A stretch of 64,000 nucleotides of DNA from Euborellia annulipes (lineage: Eukaryota; Arthropoda; Insecta; Dermaptera; Anisolabididae): assembly GCA_023213315.1 (NCBI GenBank), contig JAKCPI010002496.1, positions 62,001-126,000 of the forward strand. The letters run 5' to 3'. Below the pieces are notes generated by a model that worked only from the letters and a program-made list of their open reading frames with translations, had not been told where the DNA came from and searched no databases. Each line of letters begins with the position of its first letter. Position 1 is the first letter of the stretch. Below, in pieces: positions 1 through 10,537 of the stretch. The position numbers and the translations under genes are program-made.

Positions 1-79
1 CGGCCCACATACTTCTGCAGAATCCTGGATACCCTGTTCTTCTCAGCCACAAGGGCAGTTCCTGGGTTACCCACTCAGA

Positions 80-433
80 GTAAGGTGAACGCACATCGAT
101 TGAGCAAAAAAGTTTTTGAACAAAACGTTTTTGCCTAAAACTATTTTTTCAATGCTTTTCTATGGGTCAACACACACCGGAGAGGCGAAACACAATTGGA
201 CATGATTCGACATCATTGAACAAAAAAATGTTTTGCCATTGAGCGCTTTGCTCAATCGGTGTGCATTAGCATTGGACAAAATGTTCTGCCATTGAGCAAA
301 AAATGACAACGCACACCGATTAGGCAAACATTTTGCTGAATGGCAAAACATTTTGCCTAATCGGTGTGCGTTGCTTGAGAAAACTTTTGCTCTTGGACAA
401 AACGTTTTGCTCCAGTGGTGTGGGTTCAGCCCA
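80..433. repeat. Inverted/tandem repeat MITE-like element (GAGCAAAA family)
   Basis: Many short direct and inverted repeats of the type CACACCGATTGAGCAAAA and TTTTGCTCAATCGGTGTG fill this segment. A related, cleaner copy lies at 37422-37674 and has recognisable terminal inverted repeats. No reading frame is credible here; an open frame on the minus strand is a translation of the repeats. Probably an old non-autonomous DNA transposon. Boundaries are approximate. Confidence 0.5.
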
Positions 434-454
434 ATCGTCATTTAAGGTACAGTA

Positions 455-653
455 CAGTGAGGGACAATATTAAGTCCCACCCAGGCATTTTCTACTTGTG
501 ATTATTTAATTGTATTTAAAAAAATATTAAATTTTTTTTTAATGGTTCAAACCTAGAAAATTTTCAAAAAAGGTTTTCAATTTATTTTATAAAAACAATG
601 AAATAATCAGAAATCGAAAACACATGGGTGGGGCTTAATATTGTCCCTCACTG
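455..653. mobile_element. 199-bp TA-flanked MITE (mariner/Tc1-type)
   Basis: The ends are inverted repeats of roughly 50 bp beginning CAGTGAGGGACAATATTAAG, and a TA dinucleotide lies outside each end (453-454 and 654-655). TA target duplication is typical of the Tc1/mariner superfamily. There is no coding capacity, so it would need a transposase in trans. Confidence 0.8.
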
Positions 654-823
654 TACATAGGCCACCGCAAATTGGGTCCTTTGTGTCTATGGGGCGAGAT
701 TTTCTCCTATTTTCCTACCCTAAGAGAAGACTTCAGCAATGTTTGAATTATTTGAGGCAAGCTGGATTCGAACATGAGTCATGTTAGGACCTCAGACTCC
801 GTAATCCACAGCTTTTTGGCATT

Positions 824-910
824 TATTTTAGCAAATAATAATACAAAAAGTGTGTTATTAATTAAAATAAAATACAACGTTTCGGCTGCTGATTCTGTAG
901 CCGTCATCAA
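824..910 (-). repeat. Fragment of palindromic hammerhead-like element (family C)
   Basis: The segment GCAAATAATAATACAAAA to AATACAACGTTTCGG matches an arm of the palindrome split at 31830-32640. The minus strand reads TTGATGA, a short imperfect hairpin, then GCCGAAACGTTG (875-910), a degenerate hammerhead-like core with C3 replaced by T. This is only one arm, so it is probably a broken element. Confidence 0.5.
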
Positions 911-1740
911 ATAGATGTATTCACTTTGAACAATGAGTGTTAGGTATTATTTACGTGCGTGGCTAACTGAAGAAGATTCCATCACACAGGTATAGCTTCA
1001 AAATATTGGAGACGGATATTACGCAAATTATTAATATATTTTTTCTGTCCGAATGTCCATATGATAATTAATCTTCGTTACGGCCAACTACACTAGATAA
1101 TTTAAATTTTATTATTAAATAAAGATCTGGATACTGAGTGGAGATTTATTTGATTAAAAATTGCTTTCATTTTTTAAATTTCCAATATTTGAAACGTAAA
1201 ATGGGAGGGTCCAAATATTTTTATTATTAGTGTCTATGTCCGAACACCTAAGGTAATCTCACCACCTAGTGCAGAGAGAGAGATAGATGGATTATTTTGA
1301 CTCGTTGGCAGGAGAGCGAAAAAGCCAACACGAAAGAGAAAGAGAGAGTGACAAGACGCGTTGGGAAAGACAAAAAAAAATAAACAAGATACTTGGAAGT
1401 AAAAACAAAACCTCTATGGAAACAACAACATAACGAAAAACGAAAAGAGAGAGAAGAAAATGAACGAGCAGATTGGAGAGAGAGAGAGAGAAAAAGAGGG
1501 CTCAAAAACAAATGGCATCAGAGATAATGTAAAAAGAGAACAACGCAAGGGCAGGGAGGGCTTTAACGAGCGAATTCCGTTGAGAGATGGATTAATTTGC
1601 GATATTGTAAATGATAGAAAACAGAGAAAGAAAAAAAAAAGCTAAATTTATATTAATGGCGTGATTATCAGTGGTGGCGAGTAAGTTTTAGAGGATCTAT
1701 CTAGTAAATCTTCATTGTTTATAGTTGGTGAAATTTTATT
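911..1740. other. AT-rich stretch without recognised gene
   Basis: No feature I can support. 1270-1510 is rich in GA-type simple sequence (AGAGAGAG, GAAAGAGAGA), and the open frames there are low complexity and not credible proteins. Confidence 0.6.
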
Positions 1741-1741
1741 G

Positions 1742-2018
1742 GCCCTCGGAGCTTGGTGTAGGGGTTAGAGTGCTAACCTCGTATACCGAACGTCGCGGGT
1801 TCGGACCCCAGGCAGTCCGATGATTTTATTTAAGGCATTTGGATACCAAATGGCTTAAATAAGAATGCCTGGACCCCAAATAAATATAATATATTCATAA
1901 CGGTTATCGTCAAAGTCTTAAATGGCCTGAGTTGCCGAAAAGACTGTGTGAATGTGTGGGTGCATGTGAGTGTGAATGAGAAAAAAGTGTGAATGTTTTT
2001 TTTAAAAAAAAGAAAAAA
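1742..2018 (+). mobile_element. tRNA-derived SINE (family 1)
   Basis: The head resembles a tRNA gene with pol III boxes: A-box-like TTGGTGTAGGGGTTAGAG and B-box-like GGGTTCGGACCCC. The body carries an internal palindrome (ATTTGGATACCAAATGG) and the core AAATGGCCTGAGTTGCCGAAAAGAC. The tail is rich in TGTGAGTGTGAATG and ends in A-runs. The flanks TTTATTG on both sides suggest a short target duplication. Not a functional tRNA. Confidence 0.85.
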
Positions 2019-2157
2019 AAAATTTATTGAAAGAAAAACTTTGATTAAAAACGGTGAGTGACCCAAAATAAAAAGTTTACAATTTAAACAAAAAAAAAAA
2101 AAAAAACAAAGAGAAAAAGAAAAAAACAAAATATATTTATGAAGTTAGAATAGTTTT

Positions 2158-2665
2158 AGTTCACCAGATTTTTTGTGTCGAAATATATTTAGTTTCCGCC
2201 GATTCCGATTCACACAGTCTTTTCTGCAACTTAGACCATATAAGACTTTGACGATAATCGTTTGATATAAATAATATCTATTTAAGCCATTTGGATACCA
2301 AATGGCTTAAATAAAATCATCGGACTGCCTGGGATCCGAACCCTCGAGCCTTGGCAGGCGTGCTACCAACTACGCCAAGCTCGAGGGCAGAATTCAAGAT
2401 ATAAAATTTATAAACATGGGAAAATATTTAAATTTTGTAACCATGGCAACCATTCTCCTATCTTTCCTATGGAGTACAATAGTAAAGTGAGCTTCAAAAG
2501 ATTTCAATGGCAAAATGAGAATATACATTAAAAAAAAATTGATTTATAAATTTTAAATAAAATTGTTGGAGCGAATATTGAGAAAATCGAAAAAAAAAAA
2601 CTGAAAAAAGTGCAACAGTAAGGTAAGCCTACTAGTACTTTTTGGCCGATATAATATAGAAAGTA
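2158..2665 (+). repeat. Family A repeat copy, interrupted by a SINE
   Basis: It begins with the right arm of the family A hairpin (CACCAGATTTTTTGTGTCGA) and resumes after the SINE at 2209-2389 with the body, including CCATGGCAACCATTCTCC and ACTAGTACTTTTTGGCCGAT. The 3' end is lost in a TA microsatellite that joins the PLE fragment. Non-coding. Confidence 0.85.
2209..2389 (-). mobile_element. tRNA-derived SINE (family 1), inserted in family A
   Basis: Minus-strand head with CTCGAGCTTGGCGTAGTTGG and the B-box GGGTTCGGATCCC, the ATTTGGATACCAAATGG palindrome and the TTGCAGAAAAGACTGTGTG tail. It interrupts family A, which resumes immediately afterwards with AATTC, so it is the younger insertion. 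Confidence 0.85.
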
Positions 2666-2691
2666 TATATATATATATATATATATATATA

Positions 2692-4056
2692 CAACACGAC
2701 AAAATACGACAAAATGAAATACACAAACTAACCGAGGCACTAACCCAAAACGGGTACAACAAACACCAGGTACTTAAACACATACACAATGAGGCAAAAC
2801 CAAAACCACCAACACAAACTACAACAGAACCTGAAGATCCAAACACACACAAGGCATTTCTCCCATACATAAAAGGCATAACAGATAAAATTGGCCGCAT
2901 TCTTCAAAAGAAAAACATAAAACCCATTTTCACCACACACCAAAAACTATCAAACCTAATAAGAAATCCAAAAGACACTATTCCAAACGAATCCCCCGGA
3001 GTCTACGAAATTCCTTGTGCCGAGTGTCATCGGTCATACATAGGCCAAACTAACAGAAGAGTTCAATTCAGGATTTACGAACACAAAATGGCACTAAGAA
3101 AACTAGACCCTCAGTCAGCAATAGTAAAACACCATAACGAAACAGGACACATTATGAACTTCGAACAAACAAAAACAATAGAACCAATAAACAACTTCCA
3201 CTCCCGTATCACAAGAGAAGCCATAGAAATTTACAAAAGGCCTGAATGTCTAAACAAAAGAGACGACGCCCTCAATTTCCCAACAACATGGAAAACACTT
3301 ATTCCTAAACTCCAAACCAAGGCTCACACAAATACAAAGACTTCACACACTCCAAAACTGTCCCGAAACAACAATATCACGTCCCCAAAACAAACACAAA
3401 CAATCACAAACAAACGTAACATATCCAACAGCAAATCCATCTCAACAAACCAAGCCACGCCCCCAGACCAGGCCCAGCCAACCAGAGACAGCCACGTCAC
3501 TCCCAAAGCCACGCCCACAGACCAAGCCCAGCCAACCAGAGACAGGCACGTCACTCCAAAAGCCACGCCCCCAGACCAGGCCCAGCCAATCAGAGACAGC
3601 CACGTGACTCCCAAAGCCACGCCCACATGCCCGGCAACAGGTATAAAAGGACCTGCACCTCCGGCTCGCAGTCAGTTACTCTCGGCCTGGGGAGTAAGCA
3701 GGTTGAGACCCCGGGAACCAAGAGCTAACACCCCGACTTGGGGAGTAGGCAGATTGAGGCCCCAAAGTCAACCCAAACCAAACACAAACCCGATTACACA
3801 GAACCAACCACTGTCCATTCCTCAGAGACAAACCCAGACCTCTGAGGCATCCACCAAACACACCACCAACACACCGACTTGGGGAGTAGGCAGATTGAGG
3901 CCCCGTAGTCAACCTAAACCGAACACAATTACACACACCCAACCTTCCTCCAGTTCTCAGAGACCAATCCACGCCTCTGAGTCATCCACCAAATTGACCT
4001 GGGGACCAGGAAGACTGCGACCCCGTAAACAACCCCCCTCCACCATTACCTCCTAA
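2692..4056 (+). CDS. 5'-truncated Penelope-like element ORF with GIY-YIG endonuclease
   Basis: An open frame of 454 codons runs from the TA microsatellite to TAA. There is no credible start, so this is the C-terminal part of a retroelement protein; the reverse transcriptase core is missing. Counting from 2692, residues about 62-90 (AFLPYIKGITDKIGRIL) match the linker typical of PLE proteins. Residues 103-118 are the GIY-YIG core (GVYEIPCAECHRSYIG) with the PLE-specific Cys-x2-Cys between the two halves. His residues in EH (131) and HHNETGH (147-153) complete the usual Cys/His set, and REAIEIYKRP follows. In the intact element this nuclease nicks the target to prime reverse transcription. After about residue 218 the frame enters proline-rich repeats (54-bp DNA units from 3454, and TWGVGRLRP repeats at 3736, 3877 and 3997) that look more like regulatory DNA than protein, so the true C-terminus may lie earlier. 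Probably inactive. Confidence 0.9.
   Translation, partial: QHDKIRQNEIHKLTEALTQNGYNKHQVLKHIHNEAKPKPPTQTTTEPEDPNTHKAFLPYIKGITDKIGRILQKKNIKPIFTTHQKLSNLIRNPKDTIPNESPGVYEIPCAECHRSYIGQTNRRVQFRIYEHKMALRKLDPQSAIVKHHNETGHIMNFEQTKTIEPINNFHSRITREAIEIYKRPECLNKRDDALNFPTTWKTLIPKLQTKAHTNTKTSHTPKLSRNNNITSPKQTQTITNKRNISNSKSISTNQATPPDQAQPTRDSHVTPKATPTDQAQPTRDRHVTPKATPPDQAQPIRDSHVTPKATPTCPATGIKGPAPPARSQLLSAWGVSRLRPREPRANTPTWGVGRLRPQSQPKPNTNPITQNQPLSIPQRQTQTSEASTKHTTNTPTWGVGRLRPRSQPKPNTITHTQPSSSSQRPIHASESSTKLTWGPGRLRPRKQPPSTITS
3454..3631 (+). repeat. 54-bp tandem repeats with CCAAT-like and CACGTCA motifs
   Basis: Three full units and part of a fourth start at 3454, 3508, 3562 and 3616. Each full unit contains GCCACGCCC, GCCAACCAGAG (a true CCAAT box, GCCAATCAGAG, in unit 3) and CACGTCACT (CACGTGACT in unit 3). 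The units lie just upstream of a TATA box, as upstream promoter elements would. They also read in frame as 18-residue repeats of the PLE protein. Confidence 0.75.
3642..3678 (+). promoter_or_regulatory. Core promoter of the PLE pseudo-LTR (TATA + initiator)
   Basis: TATAAAAG at 3642-3649 is followed by TCAGTT at 3672-3677. The A of the initiator (3674) is 32 bases downstream of the first T of the TATA box, the standard spacing, and TCAGT is the arthropod initiator consensus. CCAAT-like repeats lie upstream. I infer that the element's transcript starts here and runs toward the hammerhead-like motif at 4069. Confidence 0.65.
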
Positions 4057-4068
4057 CTTCCCTCTCTC

Positions 4069-4102
4069 TTGAAAATGGCTCCAAAAGGAGAGCCGAAACG
4101 TC
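4069..4102 (+). ncRNA. Hammerhead-like ribozyme motif at the PLE 3' end
   Basis: The order is TTGAAAA (a degenerate CTGANGA), T, the hairpin GGCTCC-AAAA-GGAGAGCC, then GAAACGTC. Stem I can form three pairs (CTC before, GAG after). PLEs are known to carry minimal type I hammerheads with very short stem III, and this lies just downstream of the PLE stop codon. C3 is T and G8 is A, so this copy is probably inactive. Confidence 0.55.
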
Positions 4103-4150
4103 GAGTAAATCTCAGCACCCCACGCGACTTAACCCGAGAAAACTTGTCTT

Positions 4151-4153
<3 letters not shown>

Positions 4154-4216
<63 letters not shown>
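4154..4216. repeat. (TA)n microsatellite
   Basis: An uninterrupted TA run of about 63 bases. It is followed by GGTAAGAGAAAGTAAAA, the 3' end of family A, so the run probably grew from that element's terminal AT palindrome. Confidence 0.95.
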
Positions 4217-4218
<2 letters not shown>

Positions 4219-4247
4219 TAAGAGAAAGTAAAAATTCTAGAGAAAAC

Positions 4248-4345
4248 AGGATCTCGGTCGAGACCGAAACGTCAGCTTAATAGGCCTTAAATAAATGAAA
4301 CAAATACTAGCTGCTCTTCTTTATTCATCCTGTTTTCTCAATAAA
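4248..4345 (+). repeat. PLE 3'-end fragment with partial hammerhead-like motif
   Basis: GGTCGAGACCGAAACGTCAGC (split as GGTCGAGACC and GAAACGTCAGC) has stem II and the GAAACGTC side of the motif but lacks CTGANGA. The downstream AATACTAGCTGC and CCAGCTATAAATC blocks also occur, inverted, at 13060-13130, so it is a fragment of the same element family. Confidence 0.5.
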
Positions 4346-4550
4346 TTTATCCAGCTATAAATCTACCTTTCTCAACATAAAAATTCTAGAAAATATAAAA
4401 AATGTCGACACGGTGAGATCAAAAGTTTAAGCAACAATTAAATCATGGATGATTTCCTAAAAAAAAAAAAAAAAAAAACACAAAATTTAAGAGTTTAATT
4501 AGAGGCTGCGAGCTGCAAGAGCAAAAGTCCTCAAAACGTGAAATAAAAAA

Positions 4551-5224
4551 AAAATCTGGTGTGACTGGCGCACAGCACACAACTTTCTCTTACCTTCGGT
4601 AATCGAAAGTTGTGTACTGTGCTTGTCACACCAGATTTTTTGTGTCGACATGTATTTAGTTCCCGGCAGTAGGAAATATTTGAATTCAGATGTCAAAATT
4701 ATAAACATGGGAAAATATTTATATTTTGTAACCATGGCAACCATTTCTCCTCTTTCCTATGAAGCACAAGAGTAAAGTGTGCTTCAAACAATTTTGAGAG
4801 CAAAACGCGAATATACATTTGAAAGAGCATCTAAAAAATAATTGATTTTTGAATTTTAATCAAAATCGTTAGAGCGAATTTTGAGAAAATCGAAAAAAAC
4901 TGAAAAAGTACATCAGTAAAGTATTAGTATTCTTTGGCCGATTTTGATTAAAAGCTTATTTTTCCGGTCCCGGGAGGTATTTAACTTAAATATAAAATTT
5001 CAACCTCCTAGCTCAATTCCTTCATGCTTAAAATTGAACACACACCCCACCCACCCACACACACACACACAGACAGACCATGTCGCGAAAACCACTTTTT
5101 TGGATTCAGGCGACCTCAAAACGTGAAGATCCATCAAAATCTCGACATCGAATTTTTGACATGAATGCAATACTTTCTCTCTATATATATATTGCATATA
5201 TACATAGGTAAGAGAAAGTAAAAA
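4551..5224 (+). mobile_element. Family A repeat, near full-length copy
   Basis: Terminal hairpin at 4555-4637, with arms starting TCTGGTGTGACTGGCGCACA and ending GTGCTTGTCACACCAGA. The body follows in standard order: TGTCGACATGTATTTAG, CCATGGCAACCATTTCTCC, AGTATTAGTATTCTTTGGCC, a CA-rich microsatellite, CAGACCATGTCGCG, TCTCGACATCGAATTTTTGA. It ends at the AT palindrome and GGTAAGAGAAAGTAAAA. Reading frames inside recur in every copy with frameshifts and are not proteins. No target duplication is seen; the flanks are A-rich. Confidence 0.9.
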
Positions 5225-5776
5225 CAAATTTGCGATCTCAATACTTCCCTATACGACACATAATCTTATTGGAGAAAGAAAAGTAGATCAAATCCCAAAG
5301 TTATTTTAAAAGATTTTTTTCTATTTATTTATATAAAATATTTATCATAAATTTTTTCTTTATTAAACCAAATTCAATTTTAGGTTTGAAAATTGATGAA
5401 AAAATATCGAGCTACAGATTTCTTCCTCGATATTCTATTTTCAATCCGACTGACTGCACCCTTTTTTTTATCAATTCCCACTCCCTTTTTATATATATAT
5501 ATTTTAGATTTCCTCATCTCTTTCATTATATATTCGTATTTAAATATTTGACATTTAAAGGGTATTAGCTTACAAAATCAGGTGTAACTTGTCGCAGAGC
5601 ACACAACTTTATTTTATAAATTTGCAAAGACATGAATCTATGACTTTCGAAGTTGAAAGGGATTTTTTTTTATTTTGTATTTTTTGACTGTTGGCCAGAG
5701 ACCTAAAATGGCTTAATAATTTGTTTTGTCAAAAGAAGTAAAGTTCTCAAAATAAATGTAATCGGTACCTTGTAGT
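5225..5776. other. AT-rich spacer between two family A copies
   Basis: No gene recognised. A short family-A-like remnant (CAGGTGTAACTTGTCGCAGAGCACACAACTT) lies near 5579-5610. Confidence 0.6.
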
Positions 5777-5780
5777 AAAA

Positions 5781-6457
5781 TCTGGTGTGACTGGCGCACA
5801 GCACACAACTTTCTCTTACCTTCGGTAATCGAAAGTTGTGTACTGTGCTTGTCACACCAGATTTTTTGTGTCGACATATATTTAGTTCCCGACAGTACGG
5901 AACATTTGAATTCAGATGTAAAATTTATAAGTATGGGAAAATATTTATATTTTGTAACCAAGGCAACCATTTCTCCTATCTTTCCTATGAAACACAAGAG
6001 TAAAGTGTGCTTCAAACAATTTTGAGGGCGAAACGAGAATATACATTTGAAAGAGCATCTAAAAAATAATTGATTTTTGAATTTTAATCAAAATCGTTAG
6101 AGCGAATTTTGAGAAAATCGAAAAAAACTGAAAAAGTACATCAGTAAAGTACTAGTACTCTTTGGCCGATTTTGATTAAAAGCTTATTTTTCCGGTCCCG
6201 GAGGGTGTTTAACTTAAATATAAAATTTCAGCCTCATAGCTCAATTCCTTCAGGCTTAAAAGTGAACACAGACACACACACCCACCCACCCACACACCCA
6301 CCCACCCACAGACAGACCATGTCGCGAAAACCACTTTTTGGATTCAGGGGACCTCAAAACGTGAAGATCCATCAAAATCTCGACATCGAATTTTTGACAT
6401 GAATCCAATACTTTCTCTCTATATATATATTACATATATACATAGGTAAGAGAAAGT
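5781..6457 (+). mobile_element. Family A repeat, near full-length copy
   Basis: Same order as the copy at 4551: hairpin 5781-5862, body, a CA/CCCA microsatellite near 6270-6310, CAGACCATGTCGCG, AT palindrome, and the GGTAAGAGAAAGTAAAA end. It is in direct orientation to the neighbouring copy and very similar to it, suggesting recent spread or local duplication. Confidence 0.9.
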
Positions 6458-6460
6458 AAA

Positions 6461-7830
6461 AATGGATGTGTGTTTGTGTTAAAATGAAATGAAACCCGGA
6501 TCTAAACATTTTCCCTCTTTAATACACCATTACCTCTCCACCATCATCACATTTCAAGCCTCCCTTCCCTTAACAAAATCCCGGGAGCCCACTGTCTTTA
6601 ATGATTCCAGAATCGCCAGAGTCAAATCATTTATGAATAATGAAAAAAATTATTATATATATATATATATATTGATATTTAGGCCTATAAAGAAATTAGT
6701 GTAGGGAGTAACAAAATTAAAGGTTGCTACATGTGATAATTTCATTGTTTTTTTTTTAGTAATCAAAGAAGATAAACATTTTTTATATGAATTTTAAAGC
6801 CTAGAATCATAAAAGTTTAATTTTTTTTTAACAACGAAATAATCACATGTAAAAATGCAAAGATAGTGGACGGTAGATGAAAATAAACTCTTGAAAATAA
6901 TAATATTTAAGTAAATAAATATTACTATAACTTTAGTAGATAGATAGTTATATTCTTTAATAAATGAAATAAAAATAAAAATAGAAGTTTTCATTCGATA
7001 AATGGAATGAACAAGTCATTGGAAGTTCTTATTTATTTGAAGACTTCAGTAATATTAATAGAAAATCTGATCCACTAATTAAATTTGACAAATGATCTAT
7101 AAAATCCAATCATAATGAGATTATTATAGCATGTCATGTGCCAAGCAAAATAGTGATGAAACAAATTCCCAAGAGATTTTATCTTAATTATTTACTAACT
7201 AGAAAAGATACCTAAACAAAAATTGACAGACAGATCCTCGATTTTATGCTGAATCAAATACACTTAAATTTTATCAGTTGATTTCATTAAGATGAAAAAA
7301 ATGACAAACAAAACACTTGCAAATCTGTTTAATTAAACCGAGTTTGAGCACTTAGACATTATTATTTAATAGATAATATGTAGATAATTATTAATGTTTG
7401 ATAATCAAATCATTTTTAGAACAAATATTTAAAAAAATATTTTTTTTAAATAAGTTACTAACCTCACCTGTCATTTTTTCATCACATTTAACATTAAAAG
7501 TTGATTATTATATTAATTAGATACGTAAAAACAAGTGAAAATAATTAAATATTTTTCAAGGAAATAAATGAATTCTACCTTTAAAAGTTGAATTTGCAGT
7601 CAAACAGGCCCAGGTCGTCAAATGCAGGTAAATCACTTTGAATTCACAACACACACATAAAAATAAAACTTTAACAAATTATTATATGACTAAATGAATA
7701 ACACAAATAAATAAATACTATTTAAATAATAACGAAACGTTAAAAAGAACACGGAACCGAGTGACAGATCAAAAAGCAGGATCATACCGGCACGAATTGG
7801 TCAGTTGCTGTCTAGAGAGGACTGGCAGCG
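6461..7830. other. AT-rich stretch without recognised feature
   Basis: No gene, RNA or named repeat recognised. Short open frames are AT-rich and unconvincing. A (TA)n run lies near 6650-6672. Confidence 0.6.
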
Positions 7831-7833
7831 CCA

Positions 7834-7916
<83 letters not shown>
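7834..7916. repeat. Compound (CA)n-(CT)n-(CA)n microsatellite
   Basis: CA repeats to 7868, then CT repeats at about 7875-7904, then CA again. Plain simple sequence. Confidence 0.95.
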
Positions 7917-7983
7917 TGCTCACCCGCTCTTGTATGCATTCAGCATGGTTAAAAAAGTAATTAGCCTAAACGTGATAACCAAA

Positions 7984-8712
7984 CAGGGGAGTATATAGAA
8001 TTTTTTCGGGGGGTCCGAAATCAGCCCTCGGCCCTCTCAAAGACAAATTTTCATAAAAAAATTTTTTTTTAATTTGAAATTTTTCAGTTTTCACTTGAGT
8101 CCCTAAGGGGCCGGCCCTCTCAAAGAAAAGTTTATTCAAAAAAATGCTTATATTAATATATTGATATATTTCATTTTTTTTATTACTTTTACTTATGTGA
8201 CTCACTTTCTCAAACAAAAATATAGAAATTGGCCATATGCCCGTATATATATGTATGCTATAAAGATTTGAAAAATTTCCATTCGGCACCCCTCCCCTTA
8301 CATACGCCCTTGTCAGGGGCGCCGGAACGAATTTGAATCAGGGGGGGGCAAAAATTTTTTTTTAGAAAATTAAAATAATTTAATATGTTTAAATAGTATA
8401 AAACAAAAACAAATCTACTATAAAACTTTAAAAATTTTAAATAAAATCACAATTTTAATAAAATTAAAATTTTAAAAAATTTGGTAGTGATTTTATCAAA
8501 AATTTTTGGAAAAAATTTGGAAAAAAATGAATTTCTTACACTTTTAATTTTTTTTAATTTAGAAGATTTTATTTTTCAAAAGTAAAAATATATCATTTTT
8601 AAAAATAAATGAAATAAAACAAGAAATTTTGCCCCCCTCTGCCCCCCCCTGTAGGTTGCCAGGGGGGGGCAATGTACCTTTGTCCCCCCAGTTCCGGCGC
8701 CTATGGCCCTTG
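7984..8712. mobile_element. hAT-type MITE with 8-bp TSD, host of a nested MITE
   Basis: The left end is CAGGGGAGTATATAGAA and the right end TTACATACGCCCTTG. The 8-bp duplication TAACCAAA lies at 7976-7983 and 8713-8720. The right terminus is split by the MITE at 8314-8705, which duplicated GCCCTTGT. The 8-bp duplication and CAG-type ends place it in the hAT superfamily. No transposase. Confidence 0.85.
8314..8705. mobile_element. hAT-type MITE nested in the end of another
   Basis: It begins CAGGGGCGCCGGAAC and ends GTTCCGGCGCCTATG. The perfect 8-bp duplication GCCCTTGT at 8306-8313 and 8706-8713 proves insertion into the terminal repeat of the older element. The interior is AT-rich with G-runs next to each end. 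No coding capacity. Confidence 0.9.
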
Positions 8713-8934
8713 TAACCAAAGGAGTATTTCAACAGAAAAAATTTTGATAACTACTGTATCGCAACGTTTTTGAAGAGTTCGAGAACGGGGAGGACGAAAT
8801 CAGAGAGAGTATCTGCTCGCAACAATAAAAAATAAAATTATAAAAAAAATATATATTATAATTTATTAAAAAAAAATTTTTTTAAAAATTTATTGAAAAA
8901 TATATAGAAAAAAAAATAAAAATAAAGAGGTATA

Positions 8935-9310
8935 AATAGAAGGTTGGTGTTGTCTCATGGTGTGGGAATCGATGACGTTTCGGTCGCATCTGGCCAACCT
9001 TCGTCCGAAACGCAAGTGAGTGGGCAAATCGATTCCAGTGGGGACCGTCTTCTTCTGCCGAGTGATATGAGAAGATTTTGGTGGCTTCTCATCCCGCTTC
9101 ATAGCCAGCGAGTTATGTCGAGGGCGGCTTCAGAGCCCGCCGTCGAGATATGTTGGATGTTGGCGGCTGGATAATGAGCCATTGAGTGAAGATGACTGAA
9201 GTGAAGTGGCTTCACAGCCCGCCAGAGAATGGGTTAGCGGCCCCACAGCCCGCAGTCGAATGATGAATTTCTGTCCGATACGACCGATCTGACCTCCATT
9301 GGGAAGGGGA
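8935..9310. repeat. GC-richer repeat-like segment, unknown class
   Basis: It stands out from the AT-rich surroundings. It contains GATGACGTTTCGGTCGC and CGTCCGAAACGCAAG, which resemble hammerhead-like 3' cores on both strands, and repeated GGCTTCACAGCCCGCC-like blocks. It may be a PLE-related pseudo-LTR fragment. No protein recognised. Confidence 0.35.
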
Positions 9311-9555
9311 ACAAAAGGGGATTAATTTCTATTTTTCTAGATATCCTTCAATTCCAAGACTTTCAGTTTTTTATTTAGATTTATATTTTAAGTATTTAGT
9401 TTTATTTTAAAATAGATTAATAATTCAAGTGAACAGAATTATTTATAAAAAAAATAAAATAAATTTATGTAGCAAGAATTTATTAATAAAAATAAAAAAA
9501 AAACGATCTCTCCCGGACTCAGGTCCATGGGATCGTTGCGGTATATATTAATATA

Positions 9556-9593
<38 letters not shown>

Positions 9594-10203
9594 AGAGAAA
9601 GTAAAATTAATTAGCTTTACTAGAAGTGAAGCAACTAGGTCCTAAGCCAAGCAAGCAAAAACAAAAGAATTTAGGATATCCATATTTATTTAATTTAATT
9701 CTACGTCATTCACTTGTCTCATCTAACAAAGTCAAAATTTGTCTTTTATGATAGAAATTATAAAAAAAATGTGATTGAATAAGTCCTGCATTAAACAGAC
9801 CGATCGATACGATATTATTATAGAAATTCAAAAAACGTATTTATTTTAATTAAAATTTTTTGCCATTTTCTTAGCAGTTACGAGAAAGAGAAATTTCTCT
9901 CGTGGGATTAGTTCTTGTTTTAAAGTATGGGTGAGTGTAAATTAAACTGGCAAGAACAAATTATCATATTCCTGAATATTATTATTATTATTATTAATTT
10001 ACTAAAGAGATAGAAGAAGGAAAGTCCTGTGGTGGTAATTTATAAATAAATAAAAAAAAATTCGACTTCAAGGGCTTTATAGCTACCTGTGGGCTACAGA
10101 CTGTATCCCACTTAATGTTAGAAATTTGCAATTAGTTATTTGCTTCGAAAATTTTTATTGGAGCTGATCCTTGAAAAATGAATTAAATTTTGGCAGAGAC
10201 ATC
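9311..10203. other. AT-rich stretch with (TA)n and a family A end
   Basis: A (TA)n run at about 9557-9590 is followed by GTAAGAGAAAGTAAAA, a bare family A 3' end. Nothing else recognised. Confidence 0.6.
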
Positions 10204-10211
10204 ATTTGGTA

Positions 10212-10537
10212 CAGGGGCGTATATATAAATTTTTTCAGGGGGGGCCCGCGCCTGATCTCAAAATTTTTTTTTTCGCGGAACCAAAGTTTTCCGAACACAA
10301 AAATTTTTGCCGCCCACGGAACCAAAATTTTTTCGTGTGCCGCCCGCGGAACATTCCTTCATTTTGCGGACCAAAAAATTTTTTCCCGTCCGTTCTGATT
10401 TTTTTTTACCTTTTTTTTTTTTTTAGAAACGCTATATCTTTGCCGCCTTTAGAGCCAAAATTTCCGCGCTACGGGGCCGAGCGAACATTTCGGCGGGGGG
10501 GGGGGGCGGGCCTCGGCCCCCCTTATATACGCCCCTG
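10212..10537. mobile_element. hAT-type MITE with perfect 8-bp TSD
   Basis: Ends CAGGGGCGTATATATAA and TTATATACGCCCCTG; duplication ATTTGGTA at 10204-10211 and 10538-10545. The interior has repeated CCGCGGAACCAAA-like units and a G-run near 10495-10506. Its interior is shared with 34470-34640. Open frames across it are repeat translations. Confidence 0.92.

Noticed and set aside
3324..3972. Minus-strand frames of about 100 codons opposite the PLE coding region
   Set aside because: They overlap the GIY-YIG-bearing frame and arise from the same short DNA repeats read in reverse.
5000..6402. Open frames beginning MIKSLFFRSR or containing DRPCRE and KIHQNLDIEF, seen at about ten places
   Set aside because: They recur only inside family A copies, in different lengths and frames, broken by microsatellites and indels. 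They are translations of a non-coding repeat.
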